Assembly: GCF_003751605.1 (NCBI RefSeq)
Contig: NZ_RJVJ01000001.1
Coordinates: forward strand, 4,960,001-5,024,000
DNA length: 64,000 nt
DNA from: Kitasatospora cineracea
Lineage (GTDB): Bacteria; Actinomycetota; Actinomycetes; Streptomycetales; Streptomycetaceae
Direction of reading: 5' to 3'
The notes under the pieces are model-generated. The model had not been told where the DNA came from. It worked only from the letters and a program-made list of their open reading frames with translations, and ran no database searches. The position numbers were made by a program, and so were the translations under genes. Shown here piece by piece: positions 49,151-60,951 of this stretch (position 1 is its first letter; every line of letters starts with the position of its first letter).

Positions 49151-49333
49151 TCAGGGCGCCTGGACGTCCGCCGACGGCGGCTCGGGCTCCTCGTCCTCCC
49201 GGCCCTCCTCGGCCTTGGCCCGGACATCGGCCGGGGTCGGCGCGGTGATCTCGCGCTCCTCGGCCGAACGCTCCCGCACGCTCTCCCCGGGCGCCTCTCC
49301 GGCGGCCCGGTCCTTCCCGTCCTGCGTGGTCAT
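49151..49333 (-). CDS. Small hydrophilic acidic protein (60 aa)
   Basis: ATG 49333 follows GGAGAGGAG. The 60 residues are nearly all charged or small: MTTQDGKDRAAGEAPGESVR, ERSAEEREITAPTPADVRAK, AEEGREDEEPEPP. The low hydrophobicity, Glu and Gly content suggest a disordered stress-type protein, but no family is recognised. A clean GTGT-N15-GGGTAG site lies upstream. Confidence 0.68.
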   Translation of the reverse strand: MTTQDGKDRAAGEAPGESVRERSAEEREITAPTPADVRAKAEEGREDEEPEPPSADVQAP

Positions 49334-49371
49334 GGCTGCTCCTCTCCGTCTGCGACATGGACACCCGGCGG

Positions 49372-49396
49372 CTACCCCCGCCACCGGCGGCCACAC
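49372..49396 (-). promoter_or_regulatory. Candidate sigma-B-like promoter of the 60-residue protein
   Basis: Minus strand GTGT-N15-GGGTAG, ending 38 bases before ATG 49333. Identical boxes and spacing to the gas vesicle promoter candidate. Confidence 0.45.
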
Positions 49397-49427
49397 CGAT
49401 CCGGCCGGGCGGGCCCGGCCCGGTCCC

Positions 49428-49697
49428 TCAACCCGTCGGCCACACCCCCGTCACCCGCCGCCACGCGGTCGCCCCCGACCGGTCCACGGCCGCCTTCACC
49501 AGGGCGAACAGCGCGCCCTGGAGCGCCGCCGCGGTCAGCACCTGCCGCCAGCCCCGCTCCTCGTCGGTCGCGTTCGGGGTGTCCTCCTCGTGGGCGATCC
49601 GCCGCCACACCTGCTTGAACACCGCCCCGGCCACCACCCCGCCCAGCGCCCCCACCACCATGCCGACCGGCTTGTACACCACTGCTGCCGCCTTCAT
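49428..49697 (-). CDS. DUF4235 family membrane protein
   Basis: 89 residues from ATG 49697 behind GAGGAGAGGAG. Signature: VVYKPVGMVVGALGGVVAGAVFKQVWRRI, then EERGWRQVLTAAALQGALFALVKAAVDR; two hydrophobic segments. Typical DUF4235, function unknown, often stress-linked in actinomycetes by annotation. The candidate GTTT-N15-GGGCAG site is upstream, and the gene is divergent from the 49878 gene with its own site. Confidence 0.85.
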   Translation of the reverse strand: MKAAAVVYKPVGMVVGALGGVVAGAVFKQVWRRIAHEEDTPNATDEERGWRQVLTAAALQGALFALVKAAVDRSGATAWRRVTGVWPTG

Positions 49698-49756
49698 GGG
49701 GGACTCCTCTCCTCGCCACCCGCGGCCCTCGCGCACCGCCCGGAACCCTCCGGCGG

Positions 49757-49781
49757 CTGCCCGGCCGCCCCCGCCGCAAAC
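49757..49781 (-). promoter_or_regulatory. Candidate sigma-B-like promoter of the DUF4235 gene
   Basis: Minus strand GTTT-N15-GGGCAG, ending 59 bases before ATG 49697. Confidence 0.42.
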
Positions 49782-49814
49782 CGCGCCGCGCAGCCGGCCC
49801 CCCGCAGCCGCCGG

Positions 49815-49839
49815 GCGTGGACGGCCGGCGGCGGGGCAG
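49815..49839 (+). promoter_or_regulatory. Candidate sigma-B-like promoter of the 49878 gene
   Basis: GCGT-N15-GGGCAG, ending 38 bases before ATG 49878 and 33 bases from the DUF4235 site on the other strand. Confidence 0.33.
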
Positions 49840-49877
49840 GCGGTGGTGGCATCCGCCCCGACCGGAAGGACCCGCAG

Positions 49878-50618
49878 ATGGGCAGTGGCGAACGGCACCT
49901 CAACGACCACCGGGCGAGAGCCCAGCGGCGCTCCCCGCGCCACGAACGCCGGGGCGAGGCCCGGCTGCCCGCGGTGCTCGCCACCCTGGCGGCGATCCTG
50001 CTCTACCTCGCCCTCCCCGAACGACTGCTGCTCGTCCCGCGGTTCGTGCTGCCCGGGCTGGAACTCCTGCTGCTGATCCCGCTGATCGCGGTCAACCCGC
50101 GCCGGATGACCCGGCAGAACCGCCTCTCCAGGGCGCTGTCGCTGACCCTGGTCGCCCTGATCGGCCTGAGCAACCTGGTCTCGCTCGGCCTGCTGGTCAA
50201 CGCCATGGTCACCAGCAAGGCCCAGCAGGGCGGCCCGCTGCTGCTCGCCGCGCTCCAGGTGTGGGCCACCAGCATCATCGTCTTCGGCCTGGCCTTCTGG
50301 GAGCTCGACCGCGGCGGCCCCGTGACGCGCACCCAGGCCGACCGCGCCGACCTGCCGCTCGCGGACTTCCGGTTCTCCCAGGACGAGAACCACGACGCCG
50401 TCGAGGAGGTCGCCGACGGCGCCAGCCGCAGCAGCGACTGGGTGCCCACCCTGATGGACTACCTGTACGTCTCGGTGACCAACTCCACGGCCTTCAGCCC
50501 CACCGACACCATGCCGCTGTCCACCCGGGCGAAGGCCCTGATGGCCGTCGAGAGCGTCGCCGCCCTCATCACCTCGCTGCTCGTCATCGCCCACGCGGTG
50601 GGCGTCCTCGACCGCTAG
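49878..50618 (+). CDS. Membrane protein with pore-loop-like C-terminus
   Basis: 246 residues from ATG 49878 behind GGAAGG. Four clear hydrophobic segments: PAVLATLAAILLYLAL, LPGLELLLLIPLIAV, LSLTLVALIGLSNLVSLGLLV, ALQVWATSIIVFGLAFWELD. Then a soluble loop, and a last unit MDYLYVSVTNSTAFSPTDTMPLSTRAKALMAVESVAALITSLLVIA. That unit is laid out like a pore loop plus inner helix of two-TM channels but lacks the TVGYG filter. Function unknown; DUF1345-like or channel-derived protein are both possible. Confidence 0.75.
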   Translation: MGSGERHLNDHRARAQRRSPRHERRGEARLPAVLATLAAILLYLALPERLLLVPRFVLPGLELLLLIPLIAVNPRRMTRQNRLSRALSLTLVALIGLSNLVSLGLLVNAMVTSKAQQGGPLLLAALQVWATSIIVFGLAFWELDRGGPVTRTQADRADLPLADFRFSQDENHDAVEEVADGASRSSDWVPTLMDYLYVSVTNSTAFSPTDTMPLSTRAKALMAVESVAALITSLLVIAHAVGVLDR

Positions 50619-50621
50619 CGC

Positions 50622-50661
50622 CGCACCGCGGCGCCCCGTCACCCCGGGGCGCCGCGGTGCG
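50622..50661. terminator. Bidirectional hairpin terminator
   Basis: Perfect 17-base stem (50622-50638 with 50645-50661), 6-base loop; overlaps the stop codon of the convergent SRPBCC gene. Confidence 0.78.
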
Positions 50662-51082
50662 CCGCGTTGCGGGCGAGGTTGGTCAGCAGCCGGCGGTTGC
50701 GCAGGTGGAGGACGAACTCGGTCAAAGGGTTCTCCAGCCGGGCGCCGAGGCCGCGCAGGGGGTGCTCGTCGAGGATCAGCAGGGTGTGGCGGTCCCAGGG
50801 GATGAGCGAGAAGGCGATCCGGGCGGTGCCGAAGGGCGCCGCCGCGGCCTCGAGTTCGAGACGGCGGCCGGGCTCGCAGATCCTGACCACGCAGGTGTCC
50901 TCCAGGGCGGCCGGCCCGAAGCCGACCAGGAACCTGAGACGGGCCCCGACCTCGGGCCAGTGGTCGTCCGCGTCGAGGACGTCCTGGGTGCCGACCACCC
51001 ACTGCGCGTAGCTCCGGGGGTTCGCCAGGACGTCCCAGACCTGCTCGGGCGGGGAGTCGATCAGGCGTTGGCGCTGTGCCAT
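50639..51082 (-). CDS. SRPBCC family protein
   Basis: 147 residues from ATG 51082. START-like fold motifs: IDSPPEQVWDVLANPRSYAQWVVGTQDV, WPEVGARLRFLVGFGPAALEDTCVV, WDRHTLLILDEHPLRGLGARLENPLTEF. It lies 38 bases downstream of the FAD oxidoreductase on the same strand and may bind a hydrophobic ligand linked to it. Distinct from the gas vesicle SRPBCC protein. Confidence 0.88.
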   Translation of the reverse strand: MAQRQRLIDSPPEQVWDVLANPRSYAQWVVGTQDVLDADDHWPEVGARLRFLVGFGPAALEDTCVVRICEPGRRLELEAAAAPFGTARIAFSLIPWDRHTLLILDEHPLRGLGARLENPLTEFVLHLRNRRLLTNLARNAAHRGAPG

Positions 51083-51120
51083 GAGGGGTCCGTTCCCTTC
51101 GTGCGGGGCGGGGGAGGGGT

Positions 51121-52725
51121 TCAGCGGCGCGGGCCGGCCGCCGGCAGGAAGCGGGCCGGCGAGCGGCGGTGGGCGCTCAGGGCGGCCCGGGCGGCGTTGG
51201 CGCCGCACGCGCCGTGGACGCCGCCGCCGGGGTGGGCGGAGGCGGAGGCGAGGTAGAGCCGGGCCACCGGGGTGCGGGGACCGGCGGTGCCGGGGACGGG
51301 CCGCAGGAAGAGCTGCTGGTGCGGGGCCGCGGTGCCGCCGTTGAGGGCCCCGCCGACCAGGTTCTCGTCCAGGGAGTGCAGGACCGGCGGGGTGAGGATC
51401 CGGCGGGCGGCCACCAGGTCGCGGAAGCCCGGGGCGAACCGCTCCACCTGGCGCTCGACCCGGTCGGCCATCGCCTCGCCCTCCCGGCGGTCCCACCGCC
51501 CCGTGATGCCGTCGGGGCCGAGGTCCGCGGTGACGCGCTGCGGCACGTGCGTGTAGGCCCAGGCCGACTCGGTGCCGCTGGGCGACCGGGTGGGATCGGC
51601 CACGGTCATCTGACCGAACAGGGCGAACGGGCGGGCCGGCAGCCGCCCGGTGAGGACCTGGTGGGCGTAGTCGCCGAGCTCGTCCAGGTCGGCGCCCAGG
51701 TGCACCGTCCCGGCGCGGCCGGCCGCGGGCGCGCTCCAGGGGACGGGCCCGCGCAGGGCCCAGTCGACCTTCACGGTGGCGAAGTCCCACTGGAAGCGGC
51801 GCATGTCCCGGCGCAGCGACCCGGGCAGGTGCTCCCAGCCGACCAGGCCGCCGTACAGGGCCGTCGCGGCGGTGTCCGCGAGGACCGCCCGCCCGGCGCG
51901 GTGGCCGCGGCCGTCCGCGGTGCGCACGCCCAGCGCCGTCCCGTTCCGGACCACCACCTCCCGCACCGGCTGCCCGCAGTGCACCTCCCCGCCCGCGGAC
52001 TCCAGCCGGCGCACCAGCGCCGCGGTCAGGGCGGAGGCCCCGCCCACCGGCACCGGCCAGCCGTACCGCCGGCCGAGCATCGCCATCAGCCAGCCGAACG
52101 CGCCGCTGCCCGCGGCCTCGGGCAGCAGGTCGGCGTGCAGGGCGCAGCCGGCCAGGAGCAGTCCCGGGCCCTCGCCCTCGAACTCCTCCTCCGCCAGCCG
52201 CCGCACCGGCAGGGCCAGGAAGCGCGCCAGGTCGAGCAGACCGGACGGCCGCAGCCGGGCCGCGATCGCCGCGCCCGGCCGCACCGGCGGGAACGGGGTG
52301 AGCAGGGCGTTCACCAGGTGCGGATCCAGTCGGTCCCAGCGGTCCGCCAGACGCTGCCAGGCCGCGGCGTCGTGCGCGCCGAACATCCGCTCCAGCCGGT
52401 CCGGGTCCGGCGCCCCGCCGTCGCGGTGCAGGGTCGCGCAGCGGCCGTCCGGGAGCGGGTGGGCGAGCACCGCCGGGGCGTGGCTCCAGCGCAGCCCGAA
52501 CTCTTCGAGCCCCAGCCCCCGGACCGCCGGGGAGGCGACGGCCAGCGGGTGGAAGGAACTGAACAGGTCGGAGACGAACTCCGGGTCCACGCCCCGGTCG
52601 CTGCGCACCGCGCCGCCCGGGGCGTCGGCGGCCTCCAGCACGACCACGTGCCAGCCCGCGTCCGCCAGCAGGTTGGCCGCGACCAGCCCGTTCGGGCCGG
52701 ACCCGATCACGATCGCGTCCGCCAT
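51121..52725 (-). CDS. Phytoene desaturase-like FAD oxidoreductase
   Basis: 534 residues. The N-terminal dinucleotide motif is IVIGSGPNGLVAANLLADAGWHVVVLEAADAPGGAVRS. Later features are FVSDLFSSFHPLAV, GGASALTAALVRRLESAGGEVHCGQPVREVVV and the C-terminal FAD region LYLASASAHPGGGVHGACGANAARAAL, as in the NAD(P)/FAD family that contains carotenoid desaturases and CrtI-like proteins. No other carotenoid gene lies nearby, so substrate is open. ATG 52725 follows GAGGAGG. An upstream run of Glu-Glu-Pro codons (52733-52766) in frame could extend the protein but lacks a ribosome site. Confidence 0.87.
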   Translation of the reverse strand: MADAIVIGSGPNGLVAANLLADAGWHVVVLEAADAPGGAVRSDRGVDPEFVSDLFSSFHPLAVASPAVRGLGLEEFGLRWSHAPAVLAHPLPDGRCATLHRDGGAPDPDRLERMFGAHDAAAWQRLADRWDRLDPHLVNALLTPFPPVRPGAAIAARLRPSGLLDLARFLALPVRRLAEEEFEGEGPGLLLAGCALHADLLPEAAGSGAFGWLMAMLGRRYGWPVPVGGASALTAALVRRLESAGGEVHCGQPVREVVVRNGTALGVRTADGRGHRAGRAVLADTAATALYGGLVGWEHLPGSLRRDMRRFQWDFATVKVDWALRGPVPWSAPAAGRAGTVHLGADLDELGDYAHQVLTGRLPARPFALFGQMTVADPTRSPSGTESAWAYTHVPQRVTADLGPDGITGRWDRREGEAMADRVERQVERFAPGFRDLVAARRILTPPVLHSLDENLVGGALNGGTAAPHQQLFLRPVPGTAGPRTPVARLYLASASAHPGGGVHGACGANAARAALSAHRRSPARFLPAAGPRR

Positions 52726-52784
52726 CTCGGCCTCCTCGGGTTCCTCGGGTTCCTCGGGTTCCGCGGATCTCACCGGCCCCGCGC

Positions 52785-52810
52785 CTGCCCCACCCGCCCG
52801 GATCGCACAC
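52785..52810 (-). promoter_or_regulatory. Candidate sigma-B-like promoter of the FAD oxidoreductase operon
   Basis: Minus strand GTGT-N16-GGGCAG, ending 59 bases before ATG 52725. It runs into the 12-base repeat beside it. Confidence 0.3.
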
Positions 52811-52846
52811 CGGATCGCGCACCGGATCGCGCGGCGGGTCGCGCAC
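52799..52846. repeat. 12-base tandem repeat (4 units)
   Basis: Four units of CGGATCGCGCAC type (52799, 52811, 52823 and 52835), each differing by one to three bases. It lies between the oxidoreductase promoter candidate and the terminator of the CBM20 gene. Confidence 0.75.
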
Positions 52847-52859
52847 CGGCCCGCGCGCG

Positions 52860-52898
52860 GCAGGGCCGCCGGGCGCTCGTGGCGCCCGACGGCCCTGC
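52860..52898 (-). terminator. Hairpin terminator after the CBM20 gene
   Basis: 17-base stem with one mismatch (52860-52876 with 52882-52898), 5-base loop, 35 bases past the stop of the minus-strand CBM20 gene. Confidence 0.7.
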
Positions 52899-52933
52899 GT
52901 CGTCCGGTCCGGCGTCGGCCGGCCGGCCGGTCG

Positions 52934-53653
52934 TCAGCGCCAGGTGTCGTCGGCGGTGAAGGTGCCGGTGGGCGGGGTGGTCGCGGTGCGGTTGTCGCCG
53001 CTCTCCCAGGCCACGCTGCCGTCGGGGTTCTTGAGGAGGTACTTGTACGCGATCGGGGTGTTGGGCGGCAGCTGCAGGCCGGCGCTCCACACCGGGTAGC
53101 TGCCGCTGCCGGTGGTCAGCGGGACGGCCTTCGCCGGGTCCCAGCCGCCGAGTTCGGCGAGGTTCCCGGCCAGGTACAGGTTCTGCCCGTAGGCGGTGGT
53201 GGCGGTGGCGTGGAAGGACGCCGCCACGGGGGCGCCGTCGCTGACGTTCCAGCGCTCGTCGATCGGGCTGACCGTGCCGGGCGAGTCCGTCACGGAGCGG
53301 TTGGGGATGCTCTCCCAGGTCACGGCCCCGGTGCTGCTGCGGATCAGGAACTTGTACTCGGCGGTGGTGCCCTGAATGATCTGGAAGTAGCCCTTCCAGG
53401 TCGGGTACGTCTGGGCGGTGGTCTGCAGCGGGACGGCGGCGGCCGGGTTCCAGTTGCCCAGCTGGGCGGTGTTCCCGCTGATCAGGACGGTGTCGCCGGG
53501 CTGGGTCCGGGCCGTGACCGTGACCCAGAGGGTCGCTTCGGCGGTGGCGGCGCCCGCGGGCGCGACGGTGCCGAGCAGGCAGGCCAGCAGGGCGGCCACG
53601 AGCAGGAGCGGACGCCAGCCGGCGGCTGCGGTGCGGGGCGGTGCGGTGGTCAT
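52934..53653 (-). CDS. Secreted tandem CBM20 starch-binding protein
   Basis: 239 residues from ATG 53653. Signal peptide MTTAPPRTAAAGWRPLLLVAALLACLLGTVAPAGA. Two starch-binding domains follow: VTARTQPGDTVLISGNTAQLGNWNP with YFQIIQGTTAEYKFLIRSSTGAVTWESIPNRS, then ATTAYGQNLYLAGNLAELGGWDP with IAYKYLLKNPDGSVAWESGDNRT. The Trp, Lys and Asn of the WES-x2-NR loops are the raw-starch contacts. No catalytic domain is present, so it may help starch hydrolysis, adhesion, or be a remnant of an amylase. Confidence 0.92.
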   Translation of the reverse strand: MTTAPPRTAAAGWRPLLLVAALLACLLGTVAPAGAATAEATLWVTVTARTQPGDTVLISGNTAQLGNWNPAAAVPLQTTAQTYPTWKGYFQIIQGTTAEYKFLIRSSTGAVTWESIPNRSVTDSPGTVSPIDERWNVSDGAPVAASFHATATTAYGQNLYLAGNLAELGGWDPAKAVPLTTGSGSYPVWSAGLQLPPNTPIAYKYLLKNPDGSVAWESGDNRTATTPPTGTFTADDTWR

Positions 53654-53973
53654 GACTCTTCCCGTCTCTTCGTCTCGGTACGAGCGGTGACGCGGTGTCA
53701 GCGCCGCTTGATCACAACACGAAATCAACGGAACGGGTCGGAAAATCGGCCTCCGGGTACCTCTTTCTGTCAATTTCAGGTCAACTTTCGGGGACGCCCC
53801 GGCTTTTGCCTTCAAGAGGTGAACGATCGGCGGTCTGCACTGGTCGCCGGGTCGGAGGCCGCCCCCGGTCGCGGCGGCGTCACCGCGCCGTGCGGCGGAG
53901 GACATCCGGGCGTCATGAAAGAAGCCCTGCAAGATGGCGAAAAACTTTTCATCCGCGGGGCGGGCGGCCCGCC
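53654..53973. other. Intergenic region upstream of the CBM20 gene
   Basis: About 320 bases without a gene. It has several AT-rich patches, a minus-strand TTGACA at about 53770, an inverted ATGAAA...TTTTCAT pair (about 53915-53952) and the heptamer CTTGCAG on the minus strand at about 53926, a motif found in amylase operators of Streptomyces bound by MalR/Reg1. The heptamer is single here, not repeated. Confidence 0.4.
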
Positions 53974-56427
53974 CTACCGCACCTCGATGCCGACCAGGCA
54001 GGTGTCGTCGTCGGTGTCGGCGCCGCTGAAGCGCAGCAGGTGGTCCAGGTGGGCGTCCAGCGCGGTGGCGCCCTCGCGGGGCGCGGCCTCGGACAGCGAG
54101 ACCAGGTTGGCGAGGGAGGCGTACAGCCCCTGGTCGCGGCGCTCGATCAGACCGTCGGTGTACATCACGATCCGGTCGCCCGGCTCCAGCGCGAGCTCGC
54201 TCTCCTGGTAGTCGGCCCGGTCGATCACGCCCAGCAGGATGCCGTCCACCTGCGGCAGGCACTCCGCCGCCCCACCGCGCAGCAGCACCGGAGGCAGGTG
54301 CCCGGCCCGGGCCCAGCGCAGGCGGCGGCGCTCCGGGTCGTACAGGCCGCAGACCGCGGTGGCGGTGACGTTGTCCGTCAGGTGGTGCGTCACGCTGTTG
54401 AGCCAGGCCAGCAGCTGGGCCGGGCCCGCCCCGGTGGCGGCCAGGCCGCGCAGCGCGTTGCGCAGCGCCACCATCCCGGTGGCCGCCTCGATGCCGTGCC
54501 CGGCGACGTCGCCGACGCACAGCAGCACCTGCCCGGAGGGCAGCGTCAGCGCGTCGTACCAGTCGCCGCCCACCAGGTGGTCCTTCTCGGCGGGCCGGTA
54601 GCGCACGGCGACGTCGAGGTTGTTCAGCGTCCGCGGGCCGGCGCTGGGCGGCATGATGGCGTGCTGCAACTGCCGGACCAGCCGGTGCCGTTCGGCGGCC
54701 TGCTGCTCGCTCTGCGCCAGCTGGTCGCGGGTGGCGGCGAGGGCGACCTCGGTCCAGTGCTGCGCCGAGACGTCCTGGTAGGCGCCGCGGACCGCGCTGA
54801 GCCGCTCCAGCCGGTCGTGGACCGGCTCGGCCACCACCCGGATGTGCCGGGTCACCCCGTCCGGGCGCTGCAACCGGAAGGCCGTGGACGCCGGGCGCCG
54901 GTGGTGCAGCAGGGTGCGCAGGAAACGGCCGACGGCGTCCACGTCGTCCGGGTGGGCGTGGTCGGCCAGCCGCTCCAGCGCGATCGGCCGGTCGGTCGGC
55001 GGCAGGCCGTACAGCTCGAACAGGGTGTCGTTCCAGACCACCTCGCGGGTGTCCAGGTCCTCCTCGAAGCCGCCGATCCGGCCCAGGCGCTGCGCGTGGT
55101 GCAGCAGCCGGGCGATCTTCGGGGTGCTGTCGGCCAGCCGCCACAGCACCGTGACGTGGCGGCCGTGCCGGCTGATCGACACGTACGCGTCGGTGCTCAG
55201 CGGCACCCCGTCGACCAGGGCGGTCAGCCGCATCTGCGGGTCCTTGAACGGCGCCCCGGTGGCGTGGACGTCCTCCACCGCCTCCAGCAGGTTGCCCTCC
55301 TGCGCGGCCAGCGGGTACGCCTCCAGCAGCGGCGAGCCGACGACGGCACCGGTCGGACGGCCGGCGAAGTCCACGAACGCCGGGTTGGCGTGGCGGATCA
55401 CGAAGCGCGGCGGGAAGCCGTCGTCGGCGGGCTCCAGGACCATGCACGGGTCGAGGATCCCGTCGACCAGCCGGGCGAGCTCGTCGAGCCGCCCGGTCCC
55501 CGGGGCGTCCTCCGGGACGTCCCCGGCCCAGTTCTCCAGGGTGGCGGCGCACACTTCGGCCAGCGCCTCGAACTGCCGGTGCAGCGACTGCGACCAGTCC
55601 GGCAGCTCGTCGCGCCAGCACACCTCCAGCACGCCGATCAGCCGCCCGCCGACGCCCGCCGGGACGGCGACCCGGCCACCGCCCGCCTCGTGCCGGCCGA
55701 TCGACGGGACGGTCGCGTCCGCCAGCGTGCGGTACGTCACCGGCGCCCGCTCGTCCAGGGCCCGGCGGGCCGCGGTGACCACCCCCGGCGGCACGTGGCG
55801 CCAGCGCCGGGCCTCCGCCTCGGCGAAGCCCGCACTGCCCGCCAGCGCCAGCGACAGGTCCGGGCGGGCCGCCCAGATCGCCACCGCCACCGCGCCGAGC
55901 GGGCGCAGCGCGTGCTCCAGCATCGCGCGGGCCGCCGCCGCCGCGTCCCCGGCGTTCAGCGCGTCCGCCTCGGTGTTGCGCAGCCGCACCCCGACCCCGG
56001 TCGACGCCGGGCTCGCCGCCCGCGCCACGAAGTCCCGGGCGGCCTCGGAGATCTTGTCCGCGGCGGCCCGGTTGACCAGGCCCGCGGCCAGCTCCAGCGG
56101 GGTGGAGCCGGCCTGCTCCGCCAGCAGGTGCAGCTGCTTGGCGGCCTCGGTGGGACCGCAGCGCAGCCGCTCCACCAGGACGCCGACGGCCATCTCCACC
56201 ACCGACCGCCCCGCGGCGTGCGCCTGCGCCTCGTCGAGCTGGCGGCGCAGCTCCTCGACCGTGTCGGCCAGCCGCCCGATCGCCCCGCCGACCGCCGGCG
56301 GGCCGCCCGGCGCCCCGGCGGGCACCGGCAGGGCCGACGGGGCGGGCCGCTGGGCGCCGATCAGCCCGGGACCGGTCGGCGTGGTCGGCAGGCCCTGGTC
56401 GGGGTGCGGCTCCCGGAACTGGTGCAC
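53974..56427 (-). CDS. ANTAR-GAF-PAS-PP2C phosphatase
   Basis: 817 residues from GTG 56427 behind AGGAG. Domains: an ANTAR RNA-binding-type helix bundle (about 45-115: RRQLDEAQAHAAGRSVVEMA, VGVLVERLRCGPTEAAKQLH), a GAF region (about 150-300), a PAS domain, a PAS-3-like domain (RIGGFEEDLDTREVVWNDTLFELYGLPPTDRP), a coiled coil, then PP2C (EKDHLVGGDWYDALTL, CVGDVAGHGIEAATGM, RAGHLPPVLLR, YTDGLIERRD, TDDDTCLVGIEV). An ANTAR output joined to a phosphatase is unusual. It is 56 bases downstream of the HAMP kinase, likely cotranscribed. Confidence 0.9.
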   Translation of the reverse strand: MHQFREPHPDQGLPTTPTGPGLIGAQRPAPSALPVPAGAPGGPPAVGGAIGRLADTVEELRRQLDEAQAHAAGRSVVEMAVGVLVERLRCGPTEAAKQLHLLAEQAGSTPLELAAGLVNRAAADKISEAARDFVARAASPASTGVGVRLRNTEADALNAGDAAAAARAMLEHALRPLGAVAVAIWAARPDLSLALAGSAGFAEAEARRWRHVPPGVVTAARRALDERAPVTYRTLADATVPSIGRHEAGGGRVAVPAGVGGRLIGVLEVCWRDELPDWSQSLHRQFEALAEVCAATLENWAGDVPEDAPGTGRLDELARLVDGILDPCMVLEPADDGFPPRFVIRHANPAFVDFAGRPTGAVVGSPLLEAYPLAAQEGNLLEAVEDVHATGAPFKDPQMRLTALVDGVPLSTDAYVSISRHGRHVTVLWRLADSTPKIARLLHHAQRLGRIGGFEEDLDTREVVWNDTLFELYGLPPTDRPIALERLADHAHPDDVDAVGRFLRTLLHHRRPASTAFRLQRPDGVTRHIRVVAEPVHDRLERLSAVRGAYQDVSAQHWTEVALAATRDQLAQSEQQAAERHRLVRQLQHAIMPPSAGPRTLNNLDVAVRYRPAEKDHLVGGDWYDALTLPSGQVLLCVGDVAGHGIEAATGMVALRNALRGLAATGAGPAQLLAWLNSVTHHLTDNVTATAVCGLYDPERRRLRWARAGHLPPVLLRGGAAECLPQVDGILLGVIDRADYQESELALEPGDRIVMYTDGLIERRDQGLYASLANLVSLSEAAPREGATALDAHLDHLLRFSGADTDDDTCLVGIEVR

Positions 56428-56482
56428 GGCGTGGACTCCTGCGGTTGTGCGGGACGGACGGGGCGCGGGACGGGACGCGGGG

Positions 56483-60757
<4,275 letters not shown>

Positions 60758-60781
60758 CGAAAAGCTCCGCCTCCTGTTACA

Positions 60782-60799
60782 CCCGGTCGTCCGACCGGG
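60782..60799. terminator. Weak hairpin between the two large kinases
   Basis: 8-base perfect stem with 2-base loop (60782-60789 with 60792-60799), 25 bases upstream of the HAMP kinase start. May be a partial terminator for the upstream gene or a leader structure. Confidence 0.35.
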
Positions 60800-60951
60800 C
60801 AACCGATCAAGCGCTCAGGACACCGGGAACGGCTTTCGCAGCCGCCAGTCCCGGGGCCCCGGGCGAGGCTACCCCAGCCCGCCCAACGGTGGAAAACCCG
60901 CAGGTCGGAAAGGTCTCGAACCGAAGCCACCGACCACGCCCCGCCCGGCCC

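Noticed and set aside
52733..52766. N-terminal extension of the FAD oxidoreductase through the Glu-Glu-Pro codons
   Set aside because: The ATG at 52725 has a strong ribosome site and gives the usual start just before the FAD motif.
53734..53764. Plus-strand GGGT-N16-GGGTAC between the CBM20 and phosphatase genes
   Set aside because: No plus-strand gene follows; likely chance.
53926..53932. CTTGCAG as a MalR/Reg1 operator for the CBM20 gene
   Set aside because: Only one heptamer, about 270 bases from the start; known operators have repeated heptamers near the promoter.
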